From: Sphaerimonospora mesophila NBRC 14179 = JCM 3151
Lineage (GTDB): Bacteria > Actinomycetota > Actinomycetes > Streptosporangiales > Streptosporangiaceae
Length of the DNA: 64,000 nucleotides
Assembly (NCBI GenBank): GCA_001552515.1
Contig: BCRI01000015.1
Location: 1 to 64,000 of the forward strand
Direction: 5' to 3'
The translations under genes and the position numbers were made by a program. Positions 38,168-45,995 of the stretch are shown here, one piece after another; the first letter of the stretch is position 1; each line of letters starts with the position of its first letter. The notes under the pieces are model-generated. The model was not told where the DNA came from. It was given only the letters and a program-made list of their open reading frames with translations, and made no database searches.

Positions 38168-38763
38168 GAAGTCTCTCCCTGACTGCCGTTCTCACTACTG
38201 GGATCGCCCGCGTCATCGGGACCGTCGTTCTCCTCGTCCGGCTTCGGAGAACCCGTCAGGCCGAGCACGGAGTCCAACGCGAGACGGCCCGGCGGCCTGG
38301 CCACGATCCAGGCGGCACACGCCAGCAGCCCGAAGTCCCGCAGGAGTTCCCAGAGATAGTTCGGATCCTGTCCGTCGGCGAGTTGCCCGCCGCCGCCGAA
38401 GCAGCCGCAGTCGATCCGCAGTCCGCGGGCCCAGGCCGAGGCGATCCCGACGACGAAAGCGGCCATCACCAGGCCGGAGATCACCGCGGACACCCGGGTG
38501 AGCAGCCCGACGATCAGCAGCGCTCCGATGACGATCTCGACCACCGGCAGGCCGTAGCCCACGATCTGGACGAGGGACTCGGGCAGCAGCTCGTAGGCGC
38601 GGACCGCCTGCACCGACGTCGCCGGCGCACCGATCTTGAGCGCGCCCGCGACGAGGAGCACGCCGCCCAGCACGAGCCGGGCCGCCGTCGTCACCCACGA
38701 CAACACCAGATGCACGGAACGTGACCGATCGGACACGCGTGAGCCGGATGCCAGCTGAACCAT
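38164..38763 (-). CDS. MauE/DoxX-like membrane protein
   Basis: A 199-residue protein with four membrane helices (about 25-150) of the DoxX/MauE group. LLVAGALKIGAPATSVQAVRAYELLP is the conserved entry to helix 2 (about residues 37-62), and GLRIDCGCFGGGG is the MauE-type CxC motif. MauE is needed for disulfide formation in methylamine dehydrogenase; in actinobacteria such proteins are commonly paired with DsbA-like proteins and may recycle them. That pairing is seen here with a four-base overlap. The C-terminus is acidic and disordered. GAGGAG precedes the ATG, and the gene opens the cassette. Confidence 0.85.
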   Translation of the reverse strand: MVQLASGSRVSDRSRSVHLVLSWVTTAARLVLGGVLLVAGALKIGAPATSVQAVRAYELLPESLVQIVGYGLPVVEIVIGALLIVGLLTRVSAVISGLVMAAFVVGIASAWARGLRIDCGCFGGGGQLADGQDPNYLWELLRDFGLLACAAWIVARPPGRLALDSVLGLTGSPKPDEENDGPDDAGDPSSENGSQGETS

Positions 38764-38871
38764 TGTCTCCTCGCCCGGTTAGGCAACCCCACTGAACAGT
38801 ACCGGGAGCCAAGCCCACCATGTGCTGGATAAGCGCGTGGTAAGCAGGGCCTTTCCCTGACGGCGAAAGCC

Positions 38872-38905
38872 GTTCCCGATCAGGAACGCCGGCCCGATCG
38901 GGAAC
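38872..38905 (-). terminator. Terminator-like hairpin after trpA side of the gap
   Basis: GTTCCCGATC and GATCGGGAAC pair over ten bases around a 14-base loop, about 25 bases beyond the trpA stop. The hairpin overlaps a 19-base near-duplication (CGATCAGGAACGCCGGCCC / CGATCGGGAACGCCGGCCC). It could end the trp transcript before the MauE-like gene. Confidence 0.55.
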
Positions 38906-38929
38906 GCCGGCCCGGTCAGCGACGCGCGC

Positions 38930-39724
38930 TCAGCGCCGTACGCCTCCGGCGAGCTCGCGGGCGAGCTCGCGGAGCGCGGCGAGGCCGGACGCCTCGTCCG
39001 GGGCGTCGAGGAGGCGGCGGATGAAGGCGGAGCCCACGATCACGCCGTCGGCGTAGGCGGCCACCTCGGCGGCCTGGGCGCCGGTGCCGACGCCGAGGCC
39101 GACGCAGACGGGCAGTTCCGTGTGCGAGCGGGTCCGCTTGACCAGTCCCTCCGCCGCGGCGCTGACCGACTCCCTGGCGCCGGTCACCCCCATCAGCGAG
39201 GCGGCGTAGACGAAGCCGGTGCAGCACGCGGCGACCTTGGCGATCCGATCGTCCGTCGAGCTGGGCGCGACGAGGAAGACCGTGTCGATCCCGGCCGCTT
39301 CGCTCGCCTCGATCCACGCCCCGGCCTCCTCCGGGGTGAGGTCGGGGGTGATCGTGCCCGCGCCGCCCGCCGAGGCGAGATCACGCGCGAAACGCTCGGC
39401 GCCGTAGCGGTCGACCGGGTTCCAGTACGTCATGACGAGTGTGGCCGCGCCGGTCCTGGCCACGCCCTCCACGGTGCGGAGCACGTCGGCGATGCGGGTG
39501 CCGTTGGTCAGCGACCGGTGCACCGCGTCCTGGATCGTCGGGCCGTCCATGAGCGGATCGGAGTACGGCAGGCCGATCTCGATCACGTCGCAGCCCGCCT
39601 CGACCATCGCCGTCGCGGCGGCGATCGCGCCGTCCTTGGTGGGGAACCCGGCCGGCAGGTAGCCGACCAGGGCCGCCCGGTCCTCGGCCCGCGCCTTCTC
39701 GAACACCGCCTGGAGAGTCGTCAT
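38930..39724 (-). CDS. trpA: Tryptophan synthase alpha subunit
   Basis: TrpA cleaves indole-3-glycerol phosphate and channels indole to TrpB. The 264-residue TIM barrel has VGYLPAGFPT and VIEIGLPYSDPLMDGPTIQ, which holds the catalytic Glu and Asp. The phosphate-binding end is FVYAASLMGVTGARE and VGLGVGTGAQAAEVAAYADGVIVGSA, matching the family's normal length. The ATG follows AAAGGCG and lies 28 bases after trpB. It is the last gene of trpC-trpB-trpA and is followed by a hairpin that probably ends the transcript. Confidence 0.97.
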   Translation of the reverse strand: MTTLQAVFEKARAEDRAALVGYLPAGFPTKDGAIAAATAMVEAGCDVIEIGLPYSDPLMDGPTIQDAVHRSLTNGTRIADVLRTVEGVARTGAATLVMTYWNPVDRYGAERFARDLASAGGAGTITPDLTPEEAGAWIEASEAAGIDTVFLVAPSSTDDRIAKVAACCTGFVYAASLMGVTGARESVSAAAEGLVKRTRSHTELPVCVGLGVGTGAQAAEVAAYADGVIVGSAFIRRLLDAPDEASGLAALRELARELAGGVRR

Positions 39725-39752
39725 CGCAAACGCCTTTGTCGGTACTGATCGC

Positions 39753-40997
39753 TCAGAGGTTGAAATACTTCATCGCGGTGCCCATGTCCTTGTCGCCGCG
39801 GCCGGACAGGTTGACCAGGATGGTCGCCTCCGGGCCGAGCTCACGGCCGAGCCGCAGCGCGCCCGCGAGCGCGTGCGACGATTCAAGGGCCGGGATGATG
39901 CCCTCGGTGCGGGCGAGCAGCGCGAACGCCTCCATCGCCTCGTCGTCGGTGACACCGTGGTAGGTGGCCCGGCCGGAGTCCTTGAGCCACGCGTGCTCGG
40001 GGCCGACGCCGGGGTAGTCCAGGCCCGCGGAGATCGAGTGCGACTCGATCGTCTGGCCCTCGTCGTCCTGCAGGACGTACGTGCGCGAACCGTGCAGCAC
40101 GCCGATGCTGCCCGTGGTCAGGGTCAGGGCGTGCTCTTCTGTGTCCGCGCCGCGTCCACCGGCCTCGTACCCGTGGAGCTGGACGCCCTCGTCCTCGATG
40201 AAGGCGTGGAAGATGCCGATGGCGTTGGAACCGCCGCCGACCGCGGCGGCGACCGCGTCGGGCAGCCCGCCGGTGAGCTCCTGGATCTGGCGGCGCGCCT
40301 CGACGCCGATGATCCGGGCGAAGTCTCGGACGATCTCGGGGAACGGGTGCGGGCCGGCGACCGTGCCGAACAGGTAGTGCGTCCGGTCGACGTTGGTGAC
40401 CCAGTCGCGGAACGCCTCGTTGATGGCGTCCTTGAGGGTCTGGCTGCCGTTGGTGACGGGGACGACGGTGGCGCCCAGCAGCTTCATCCTGGCGACGTTG
40501 AGCGCCTGCCTCTCGCAGTCGACGGCGCCCATGTAGATGACGCATTCCAGGCCCATCAGGGCGGCGGCGGTGGCCGTGGCCACGCCGTGCTGACCGGCGC
40601 CGGTCTCCGCGACCACCCGTGTCTTGCCGAGGCGCTTGGTGAGCAGCGCCTGGCCCAGCACATTGTTGATCTTGTGGGCGCCGGTGTGCGTCAGGTCCTC
40701 GCGCTTGAGCACGATCCGCGCGCCGCCCGCGTGTTCGGCGAACCGCGGCACCTCGGTCAGCGTGGTCGGGCGGCCGGCGTAGGTGCGCAGCAGGCCGTCG
40801 AACTCGCTGATGAAGGCGGGGTCGTTCCGCGCCTTCTCGTACTCGGCGGCCACCTCGTCCAATGCCGGGATGAGCGCCTCGGGCACGAATCGGCCGCCGA
40901 AGACGCCGAACTTGCCCCGGGCGTCCGGATCATCGCCGCGGGCCCCGCCTGCCGCCAGATCGGCGGAGGTGAGCAGGGTGTCTTCCGTCGCGGTCAC
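39753..40997 (-). CDS. trpB: Tryptophan synthase beta subunit
   Basis: TrpB joins indole and serine using pyridoxal phosphate. From the GTG at 40997, which has GGAGG six bases upstream, it has 414 residues, a typical TrpB1 length; a longer reading from 41078 is not needed. [19 protein letters not shown] contains the PLP Lys, [19 protein letters not shown] the catalytic Glu loop, [14 protein letters not shown] the phosphate loop and [12 protein letters not shown] the C-terminal substrate loop. It is 77 bases after trpC and 28 before trpA. Confidence 0.97.
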   Translation of the reverse strand: MTATEDTLLTSADLAAGGARGDDPDARGKFGVFGGRFVPEALIPALDEVAAEYEKARNDPAFISEFDGLLRTYAGRPTTLTEVPRFAEHAGGARIVLKREDLTHTGAHKINNVLGQALLTKRLGKTRVVAETGAGQHGVATATAAALMGLECVIYMGAVDCERQALNVARMKLLGATVVPVTNGSQTLKDAINEAFRDWVTNVDRTHYLFGTVAGPHPFPEIVRDFARIIGVEARRQIQELTGGLPDAVAAAVGGGSNAIGIFHAFIEDEGVQLHGYEAGGRGADTEEHALTLTTGSIGVLHGSRTYVLQDDEGQTIESHSISAGLDYPGVGPEHAWLKDSGRATYHGVTDDEAMEAFALLARTEGIIPALESSHALAGALRLGRELGPEATILVNLSGRGDKDMGTAMKYFNL

Positions 40998-41074
40998 ATG
41001 GCCTCCTTGCCTGTGCGTCTTCGTCTGACGCGGCCGCTCCGCCCGGTGCCGTTCGGACGGGCGCGGCGCTCTCG

Positions 41075-41899
41075 TCACGCCTGCTTCTCGTGCCCGCTGT
41101 CCTGGCGGGAGGCCGGGTGGGCGCCGGCGGTCACCAGATCGTTCACGGCGGCCCTGGGATCCCTGCCGGTGACCAGGCTCTCACCGACGAGCACCGCGTC
41201 GGCGCCGGCGCGCGCGTACGCCAGCAGGTCGTGCGGGCCGCGCACCCCCGACTCGGCGATCTTGATGATCCCGTCCGGGATCTTGGGTGCGAGCTTGGCG
41301 AACACGTCGCGGTCCACCTCAAGGGTCTTGAGGTTGCGGGCGTTGACACCGATGATCTTGGCCCCGGCGGCGACCGCCCGGTCCAGTTCCTCCTCGGTGT
41401 GGACCTCGACCAGCGGGGCCAGGCCGATCGACTCGGCCCGCTCGATCAGCGAGACCAGCGCCTGCTGCTCGAGGGCCGCCACGATCAGCAGGGCGAGATC
41501 GGCGCCGTGGGCCCGGGCCTCCCAGAGCTGGTAGGACGTGACGATGAAGTCCTTGCGCAGGATCGGCACGTCGACGACGGCCCGTACGGCCGCCAGGTCG
41601 CTCAGCGTGCCCGCGAACCTGCGCCGCTCGGTCAGCACGCTGATGACGTGGGCGCCGCCCGCCTCGTAGTCGGCCGCCAGCGCCGCCGGGTCGGCGATCG
41701 CGGCGAGCGCGCCCTTCGACGGGCTCGACCGCTTCACCTCGGCGATCACCGAGACCCGGTCGCCGCCCAGCGCGGCGTACGCGTCACGGGGCTGCGGAGC
41801 ACGCGCCGCTCGCTCCTTGAGCTCGTCGAGCGGCACTGTCTTCTGCCGGTCTTCGAGATCCTCCCGGACGCCCAGGATGATGTCCTCGAGAACGCTCAC
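41075..41899 (-). CDS. trpC: Indole-3-glycerol phosphate synthase
   Basis: TrpC closes the indole ring to give indole-3-glycerol phosphate. From the GTG at 41899 it has 274 residues. The barrel has [16 protein letters not shown] with the catalytic Lys, [35 protein letters not shown] with a second catalytic Lys, and [15 protein letters not shown]. The final phosphate-binding strands are [27 protein letters not shown]. It is the first of trpCBA. Upstream lie two small membrane-protein genes rather than trpE, trpD or trpF; the TrpF step is likely done by PriA at 50.9 kb. No attenuator is visible. Confidence 0.96.
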   Translation of the reverse strand: MSVLEDIILGVREDLEDRQKTVPLDELKERAARAPQPRDAYAALGGDRVSVIAEVKRSSPSKGALAAIADPAALAADYEAGGAHVISVLTERRRFAGTLSDLAAVRAVVDVPILRKDFIVTSYQLWEARAHGADLALLIVAALEQQALVSLIERAESIGLAPLVEVHTEEELDRAVAAGAKIIGVNARNLKTLEVDRDVFAKLAPKIPDGIIKIAESGVRGPHDLLAYARAGADAVLVGESLVTGRDPRAAVNDLVTAGAHPASRQDSGHEKQA

Positions 41900-42005
41900 G
41901 GCGTAAGGGTCCCTCCGGTCGGCTGCTCTATCCTGCCCTGCGATGGTATCGGTCTGCGGCCCGCCGCTCGGCCACCGGGTCGCGTCAGGCCCCTGCAAAG
42001 AAGCC

Positions 42006-42434
42006 TCAGGGAGCGAGGAATCGCCCGAAAGGTAGATTCCGCACCACCCAGTACACGATCACGGCGGCCAGGAACGCCCACAGGTACGCGGGATGCGCGA
42101 GGCTCGTCCGCGCGGGCCGTCCCTGCCATGATCGTAACGTCCAACGGGCCCACCAGAAAACGAGGAACGGCAGCGTGGCGACCGCCAGCGGATTCAATCC
42201 GATCGCGGCGACGACGTCGGCGTGTCCCAGCGCGTGCATCGCGCGCAGCGTGCCGCAGCCCGGGCAGTAGAGCCCGGTGAGGAAGAGGAGCGGGCAGGTG
42301 GGGTAGTGCCCCGGCTGGTTCGGGTCCACGGCCGCGACGTAGGCGAACGCCGCCACGGTGACCGCGGCCACGCCGAACGGCGCGAGCACGGACCGCACCC
42401 GGTCCACGCCGCGCCGTTCGGAGATCTCCGTCAT
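42006..42434 (-). CDS. DUF2752 membrane protein
   Basis: A 142-residue protein with three or four membrane helices. The family mark is [23 protein letters not shown], with Cys residues at about positions 50, 60 and 63 (a CPGCG motif), followed by a helical hairpin. The function of DUF2752 is unknown; the Cys cluster suggests metal or redox binding. Its ATG overlaps the stop of the CD225-like gene by one base (TGATG), so the two are translationally coupled. It lies 107 bases upstream of trpC on the same strand and could share a transcript with it. Confidence 0.85.
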   Translation of the reverse strand: MTEISERRGVDRVRSVLAPFGVAAVTVAAFAYVAAVDPNQPGHYPTCPLLFLTGLYCPGCGTLRAMHALGHADVVAAIGLNPLAVATLPFLVFWWARWTLRSWQGRPARTSLAHPAYLWAFLAAVIVYWVVRNLPFGRFLAP

Positions 42435-42772
42435 CACTCGAACGAGGCGGAGGTGCTGAAGCTGATCGCCCCGAGTACGACCACGAGGATGATGTAGAGA
42501 ACGAACAGCACGATCGCGGTGATCATCGAGGCCAGCCACCACTTCTTGGCCGACTCCGACGCGGCCATGGCGCCCTGGAAGTCGCCGGCGGCCCACTTCG
42601 AGTTGACCTGTGTCGCGTACACGATGGACACGACGCCCAGCGGAAGACAGCACAGGACCGTGGTCACGATCGCCATGACCAGATGGTTGTTCGGGGGCGG
42701 CGGTCCCATGGGACCACCGGGCGGAGGCGGAGGGTAGCCGCCGGGATAGCCCGGGTCGCTGCCGTATGCCAT
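42434..42772 (-). CDS. CD225/dispanin-family small membrane protein
   Basis: A 112-residue protein. The first 30 residues are Gly/Pro/Tyr-rich and likely disordered. Then NNHLVMAIVTTVLCCLPLGVVSIVYATQVNSKW is the half-buried first helix of the CD225 domain (about 28-60), and a short loop with GDFQGAMAASESAKKWWLAS leads into a full membrane helix (about 80-104). CD225 proteins affect membrane fusion in animals; bacterial roles are unknown. GGAG precedes the ATG by eight bases. It is coupled to the downstream DUF2752 gene, suggesting that they work together at the membrane. Confidence 0.85.
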   Translation of the reverse strand: MAYGSDPGYPGGYPPPPPGGPMGPPPPNNHLVMAIVTTVLCCLPLGVVSIVYATQVNSKWAAGDFQGAMAASESAKKWWLASMITAIVLFVLYIILVVVLGAISFSTSASFE

Positions 42773-43058
42773 TACGGAACTCCTGTTCTAGGGGAATGAT
42801 CGGGTGCACCCCGGGCCGCACATGATGCCGATGGGCCGTCTACAGACCGACGGCCACCGGGCGGCTTCGGCAGCATAGCGACACCAAGGAACATTCGTGA
42901 ACAAAAGCTCTTCGTGCGGACAATCTGTGACCTAAATGTTGAAGCATTCCAATGGCCTGGCTCACATGAATTTCAGCATGCCACTTCTGAGCTGTGATTT
43001 CTCCATTCGGCGACTTAACGACCTGCCTGGAAGTCAAAAGGCGCGAAAAGTCAAGATC
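42773..43058. other. AT-richer intergenic gap, no gene supported
   Basis: The 286 bases between the CD225-like gene and the Trp-associated membrane protein gene are clearly lower in GC than the flanks. A minus-strand frame of 65 codons (42840-43037) crosses it but has non-native codon use, a TTA codon and no recognisable motif. Promoter elements for the CD225-DUF2752 pair probably lie here; no convincing -35/-10 pair was found. Confidence 0.4.
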
Positions 43059-43691
43059 TCATGATGACGTGGGATCGATGCCCTCGTCGAGGGCGTCCCA
43101 CATGGCCCGCTCGCCGGTCCGTTCACCGCCGCCCGGCCCGCCCGGCGTACGGCCCCCGCCGCCGGGCCGGTCGTACTTTCCGGACATTCCGGGCCAGTGC
43201 CCGGCTCTGATCGCCGCCGTCACTCCCCCGGCCAGCAGGATGAGCCCGCCGGCCGCGGCGGCCCACGGCCAGACCTGCGACGCGGTGGTGGCGAAACCGG
43301 AGGACGACACCACGGCCGTCGTGATGTGCTCGCGGGCCGCGGCGGCGATCGTCGGCGCCCGCGTGCCGTCCCACGCCCCGGCGATGATCGCGACGCCGAA
43401 CAGGGCGATCACCACGCCGATCATCCGCCGTACGACGCCCCTGGCGGCCAGCACCGCCGCCAGGGCAGCGAGCGCGGCCAGCGCGGCGGGTGTGAGCCAG
43501 GCCACGAGATCGCCGCCGGTGAGGTCGACCCGGCCCGCGCCGATCCGGCCCTGCTCCGGGCCGAAGGCCGCCGTGGCCCAGGTGCGGCCGGCCGCCAGCA
43601 GCACGAGACCGGCGCCCGCCGCGCAGGCGGCGAGCCAGATGATCAGCGAACGCCGGGCCGTACGGACCGTCGCCGGGTCGGAAGCCGTCAC
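43059..43691 (-). CDS. Trp biosynthesis-associated membrane protein (TIGR02234-like)
   Basis: A 210-residue membrane protein with four hydrophobic segments (about 15-35, 60-85, 92-112 and 140-160) and a Gly/Pro-rich cytoplasmic tail. Proteins of this type sit beside trpE and trpC in many actinobacteria (Rv1610 in M. tuberculosis); their function is not known. Its GTG overlaps the hisI stop (GTGA), so translation is coupled to hisI. In relatives trpE commonly lies between hisI and this gene, but here there is no room for it. A longer frame that enters from hisI is a shadow. Confidence 0.75.
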   Translation of the reverse strand: MTASDPATVRTARRSLIIWLAACAAGAGLVLLAAGRTWATAAFGPEQGRIGAGRVDLTGGDLVAWLTPAALAALAALAAVLAARGVVRRMIGVVIALFGVAIIAGAWDGTRAPTIAAAAREHITTAVVSSSGFATTASQVWPWAAAAGGLILLAGGVTAAIRAGHWPGMSGKYDRPGGGGRTPGGPGGGERTGERAMWDALDEGIDPTSS

Positions 43692-44068
43692 CGGCCCGGG
43701 TCCGGATCGGCCGCGTTCACCGCGGGCGAGGTCAAGTCGAGCACATCGGCATCGAAGCACGTGCGGTCGCCGGTGTGGCAGGCGGCCCCCACCTGATCGA
43801 CCTTCAGCAGGATCGTGTCGCCGTCGCAGTCGAGCGCCACGTGCCTGACCCACTGCACGTGCCCCGAGGTGTCGCCCTTCACCCAGTACTCCCCGCGGCT
43901 GCGCGACCAGTAGGTCGCCCGGCCCGTGGTGAGCGTACGGTGCAGCGCCTCGTCGTCCATCCAGGCGAGCATCAGGACCTCGCCGGTGTCGTGCTGCTGG
44001 ACGATGGCGGGCACCAGCCCGTCGGGCGTGCGCTTGAGCCGTTCGGCGATCTTCGGGTCGAGGGCCAT
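43688..44068 (-). CDS. hisI: Phosphoribosyl-AMP cyclohydrolase
   Basis: HisI opens the purine ring of phosphoribosyl-AMP, the third step of histidine synthesis, with Zn2+ and Mg2+. From the ATG at 44068 it has 126 residues, normal for the stand-alone enzyme (E. coli has a HisIE fusion). It shows [26 protein letters not shown] and [18 protein letters not shown] with the metal-binding Asp/Cys cluster, then [10 protein letters not shown] with the other Zn-binding Cys. It is coupled to the next membrane-protein gene and lies apart from the main his operon. Confidence 0.95.
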   Translation of the reverse strand: MALDPKIAERLKRTPDGLVPAIVQQHDTGEVLMLAWMDDEALHRTLTTGRATYWSRSRGEYWVKGDTSGHVQWVRHVALDCDGDTILLKVDQVGAACHTGDRTCFDADVLDLTSPAVNAADPDPGR

Positions 44069-44136
44069 GGGCCAATTCTGCCGCAGCCGTCCCGCCGTCC
44101 CGCCACGCCGGGTGACGGCGGGCGGCCGCCCCCGGA

Positions 44137-44161
44137 TCACCGGCGGGGCCCCCGCCGGTGA
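44137..44161 (-). terminator. Terminator hairpin after the ABC exporter operon
   Basis: TCACCGGCGG and CCGCCGGTGA pair over ten bases with a short G/C loop, starting 11 bases beyond the stop of the ABC gene at 44172. It separates that operon from hisI. Confidence 0.7.
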
Positions 44162-44171
44162 CCCGGCCGGG

Positions 44172-45995
44172 TCAGGAGCCGATGGCGGAGGCCCAGGAGG
44201 CGTGCAGGTCGGCGTAGACGCCGTCCTGCTCGACCAGCTCCGCGTGCGGGCCGCGCTGGACGATCCGGCCGTGCTGGAACACCAGGACCTCGTCGGCCGC
44301 CTCCGCTGTGGACAGCCGGTGGGCGATCGACACGGCGGTCCTGCCCCGGGTGACGCTGTCGAGCGCCCGCGCGAGCCGTACCTCGGTGGCGGGGTCCACC
44401 GCCGAGGTCGCCTCGTCGAGCAGCAGCAGGTCGGGGTCGGCGAGGTAGGCGCGGGCGAGCGCGACGAGCTGCCGCTCCCCCGCCGACAGCGACTCGCCGC
44501 GCTGACCGACCGGGGTGTCCAGACCGGCGGGGAGGCCGTCGAGCCAGTCGGCGAGCCCGAGCTCGGTCAGGGCGAGCCTGATCTCCTCGTCCGAGGCCGA
44601 CGGCCGGCCGAACCTGATGTTGTCCGCCAGCGAAGCGTCGAACAGGAACCCGTCCTGCGGCACCATCACGATCCGCTCCCGCAGCGAGGAGAAGCTCACC
44701 TCGCGCAGGTCGACGCCGTCGACCAGGATCCGGCCCGAGGTGGGGTCCATGAGCCGGGTGAGCAGCTTGGCGAACGTCGTCTTGCCCGATCCCGTCTCCC
44801 CGACGACCGCCATCCGCGTGCCCGGTGTGATCTCCACGGAGACGTCGTGCAGCACCGGCGGGCCGCCGGGGTAGGCGAAGCCGACGCGCTCGAAGGCGAC
44901 CGAGATCGGGCCGCGCGGCAGCGTCACGCCGTCGGCGGGGTCGGCCACGTCGGCCGGGGTGTCGAGCACGCCGAGGACGCGCCGCCATCCCGCGATCGCG
45001 TTCTGCGCCTCGTTGAGCACCTCGGTCGCCGTCTGCAGCGGGCTGATGAACAGCGTGATCAGGAACAGGAACGCGATGAGCCGCCCCTGCGTGATCGACC
45101 CGGCCACTCCCAGGTGGACGCCCAGGACGATGACGCCGGCGACCGCGACGGCCGCGACCATCTCGGTGGTCGGGAACGTGAAACCGATGATCATCTGGGC
45201 CCGGGTCTGCGCCCTGCGCTGGCCGATCACGGCCCGGTCGATCCGCTCGGCCGTACGGTCCTCCGAGCCGTACGCCCGGATGACGGCGCTGCCGACGACC
45301 GACTCGCTGACGGCGGCCAGGACGTCGCCGGCCCACTCCCGCACCCTCGTGTACGCCCGGGAGACCATGCGCTGGAACCGGGGCAACACGATCATCACCG
45401 GCAGGAAGCACACCCACACCAGCAGCGTGAGCCGCCAGGAGAAGACGGCCATCAGCGCGGTCGCAACGACGAGCTGCCCGACCGCGATGATGATCGTCAG
45501 ACCGCCCCACTGCATGAACGCGCTGATCTGGTCCACGTCCCCGGTAACCCGTGACACCAGTGCGCCGCGCCGTTCGCTGTTCTGGGTCAGTACGGAAAGG
45601 TCGTGCACGTGGCGGAATCCCTTGCCGCGCAGCGTGGCCAGCCCCGACTCGGTGGACCGGTAGAGCCTGACGTTCATCAGGTAGCCGCACAGGGCGGTCA
45701 GCAGCACGGCCACCGCGCACAGGAGGACGGCGTTCCTGATGAACGGCACGTCCGGCGTGCCGCCGTCCAGCCCCCGGTCGATCACCTGCTGGACCGCGAT
45801 CGGCACGATGATCTTCCCGAGCGTGGCCAGCACGGCCAGCGCGAGGGTCCCGGCCAGCCCGTGCCGGAACTCGGGCGAAAGGCGCAGGCCGTGCCGGACG
45901 GTCTCCATGGCCGAACGCTCGGCCTCCCGCAGGGTCTCCTCGGCCCGCGCCTCGTCCGTCACGCCGTCGCCGGCCCTTTCGTCCACGGCGGTCAT
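44172..45995 (-). CDS. ABC exporter half-transporter, catalytically complete partner
   Basis: From the ATG at 45995 it has 607 residues: six membrane helices, then an ATPase domain with Walker [13 protein letters not shown], signature [16 protein letters not shown], Walker [13 protein letters not shown] with the catalytic Glu, and H-loop [11 protein letters not shown]. The signature has SAGE instead of SGGQ. The ATG overlaps the stop of the upstream ABC gene (ATGA), so both subunits are co-translated and should form a heterodimer. A terminator hairpin follows. It closely parallels the pair at 19.4-23.2 kb, probably an old duplication. The substrate is unknown. Confidence 0.92.
   Translation of the reverse strand: MTAVDERAGDGVTDEARAEETLREAERSAMETVRHGLRLSPEFRHGLAGTLALAVLATLGKIIVPIAVQQVIDRGLDGGTPDVPFIRNAVLLCAVAVLLTALCGYLMNVRLYRSTESGLATLRGKGFRHVHDLSVLTQNSERRGALVSRVTGDVDQISAFMQWGGLTIIIAVGQLVVATALMAVFSWRLTLLVWVCFLPVMIVLPRFQRMVSRAYTRVREWAGDVLAAVSESVVGSAVIRAYGSEDRTAERIDRAVIGQRRAQTRAQMIIGFTFPTTEMVAAVAVAGVIVLGVHLGVAGSITQGRLIAFLFLITLFISPLQTATEVLNEAQNAIAGWRRVLGVLDTPADVADPADGVTLPRGPISVAFERVGFAYPGGPPVLHDVSVEITPGTRMAVVGETGSGKTTFAKLLTRLMDPTSGRILVDGVDLREVSFSSLRERIVMVPQDGFLFDASLADNIRFGRPSASDEEIRLALTELGLADWLDGLPAGLDTPVGQRGESLSAGERQLVALARAYLADPDLLLLDEATSAVDPATEVRLARALDSVTRGRTAVSIAHRLSTAEAADEVLVFQHGRIVQRGPHAELVEQDGVYADLHASWASAIGS

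Noticed and set aside
42840-43037. A 65-codon minus-strand ORF in the AT-richer gap
   Set aside because: Codon use unlike the genome, no ribosome site, no motif; better seen as promoter-region DNA.
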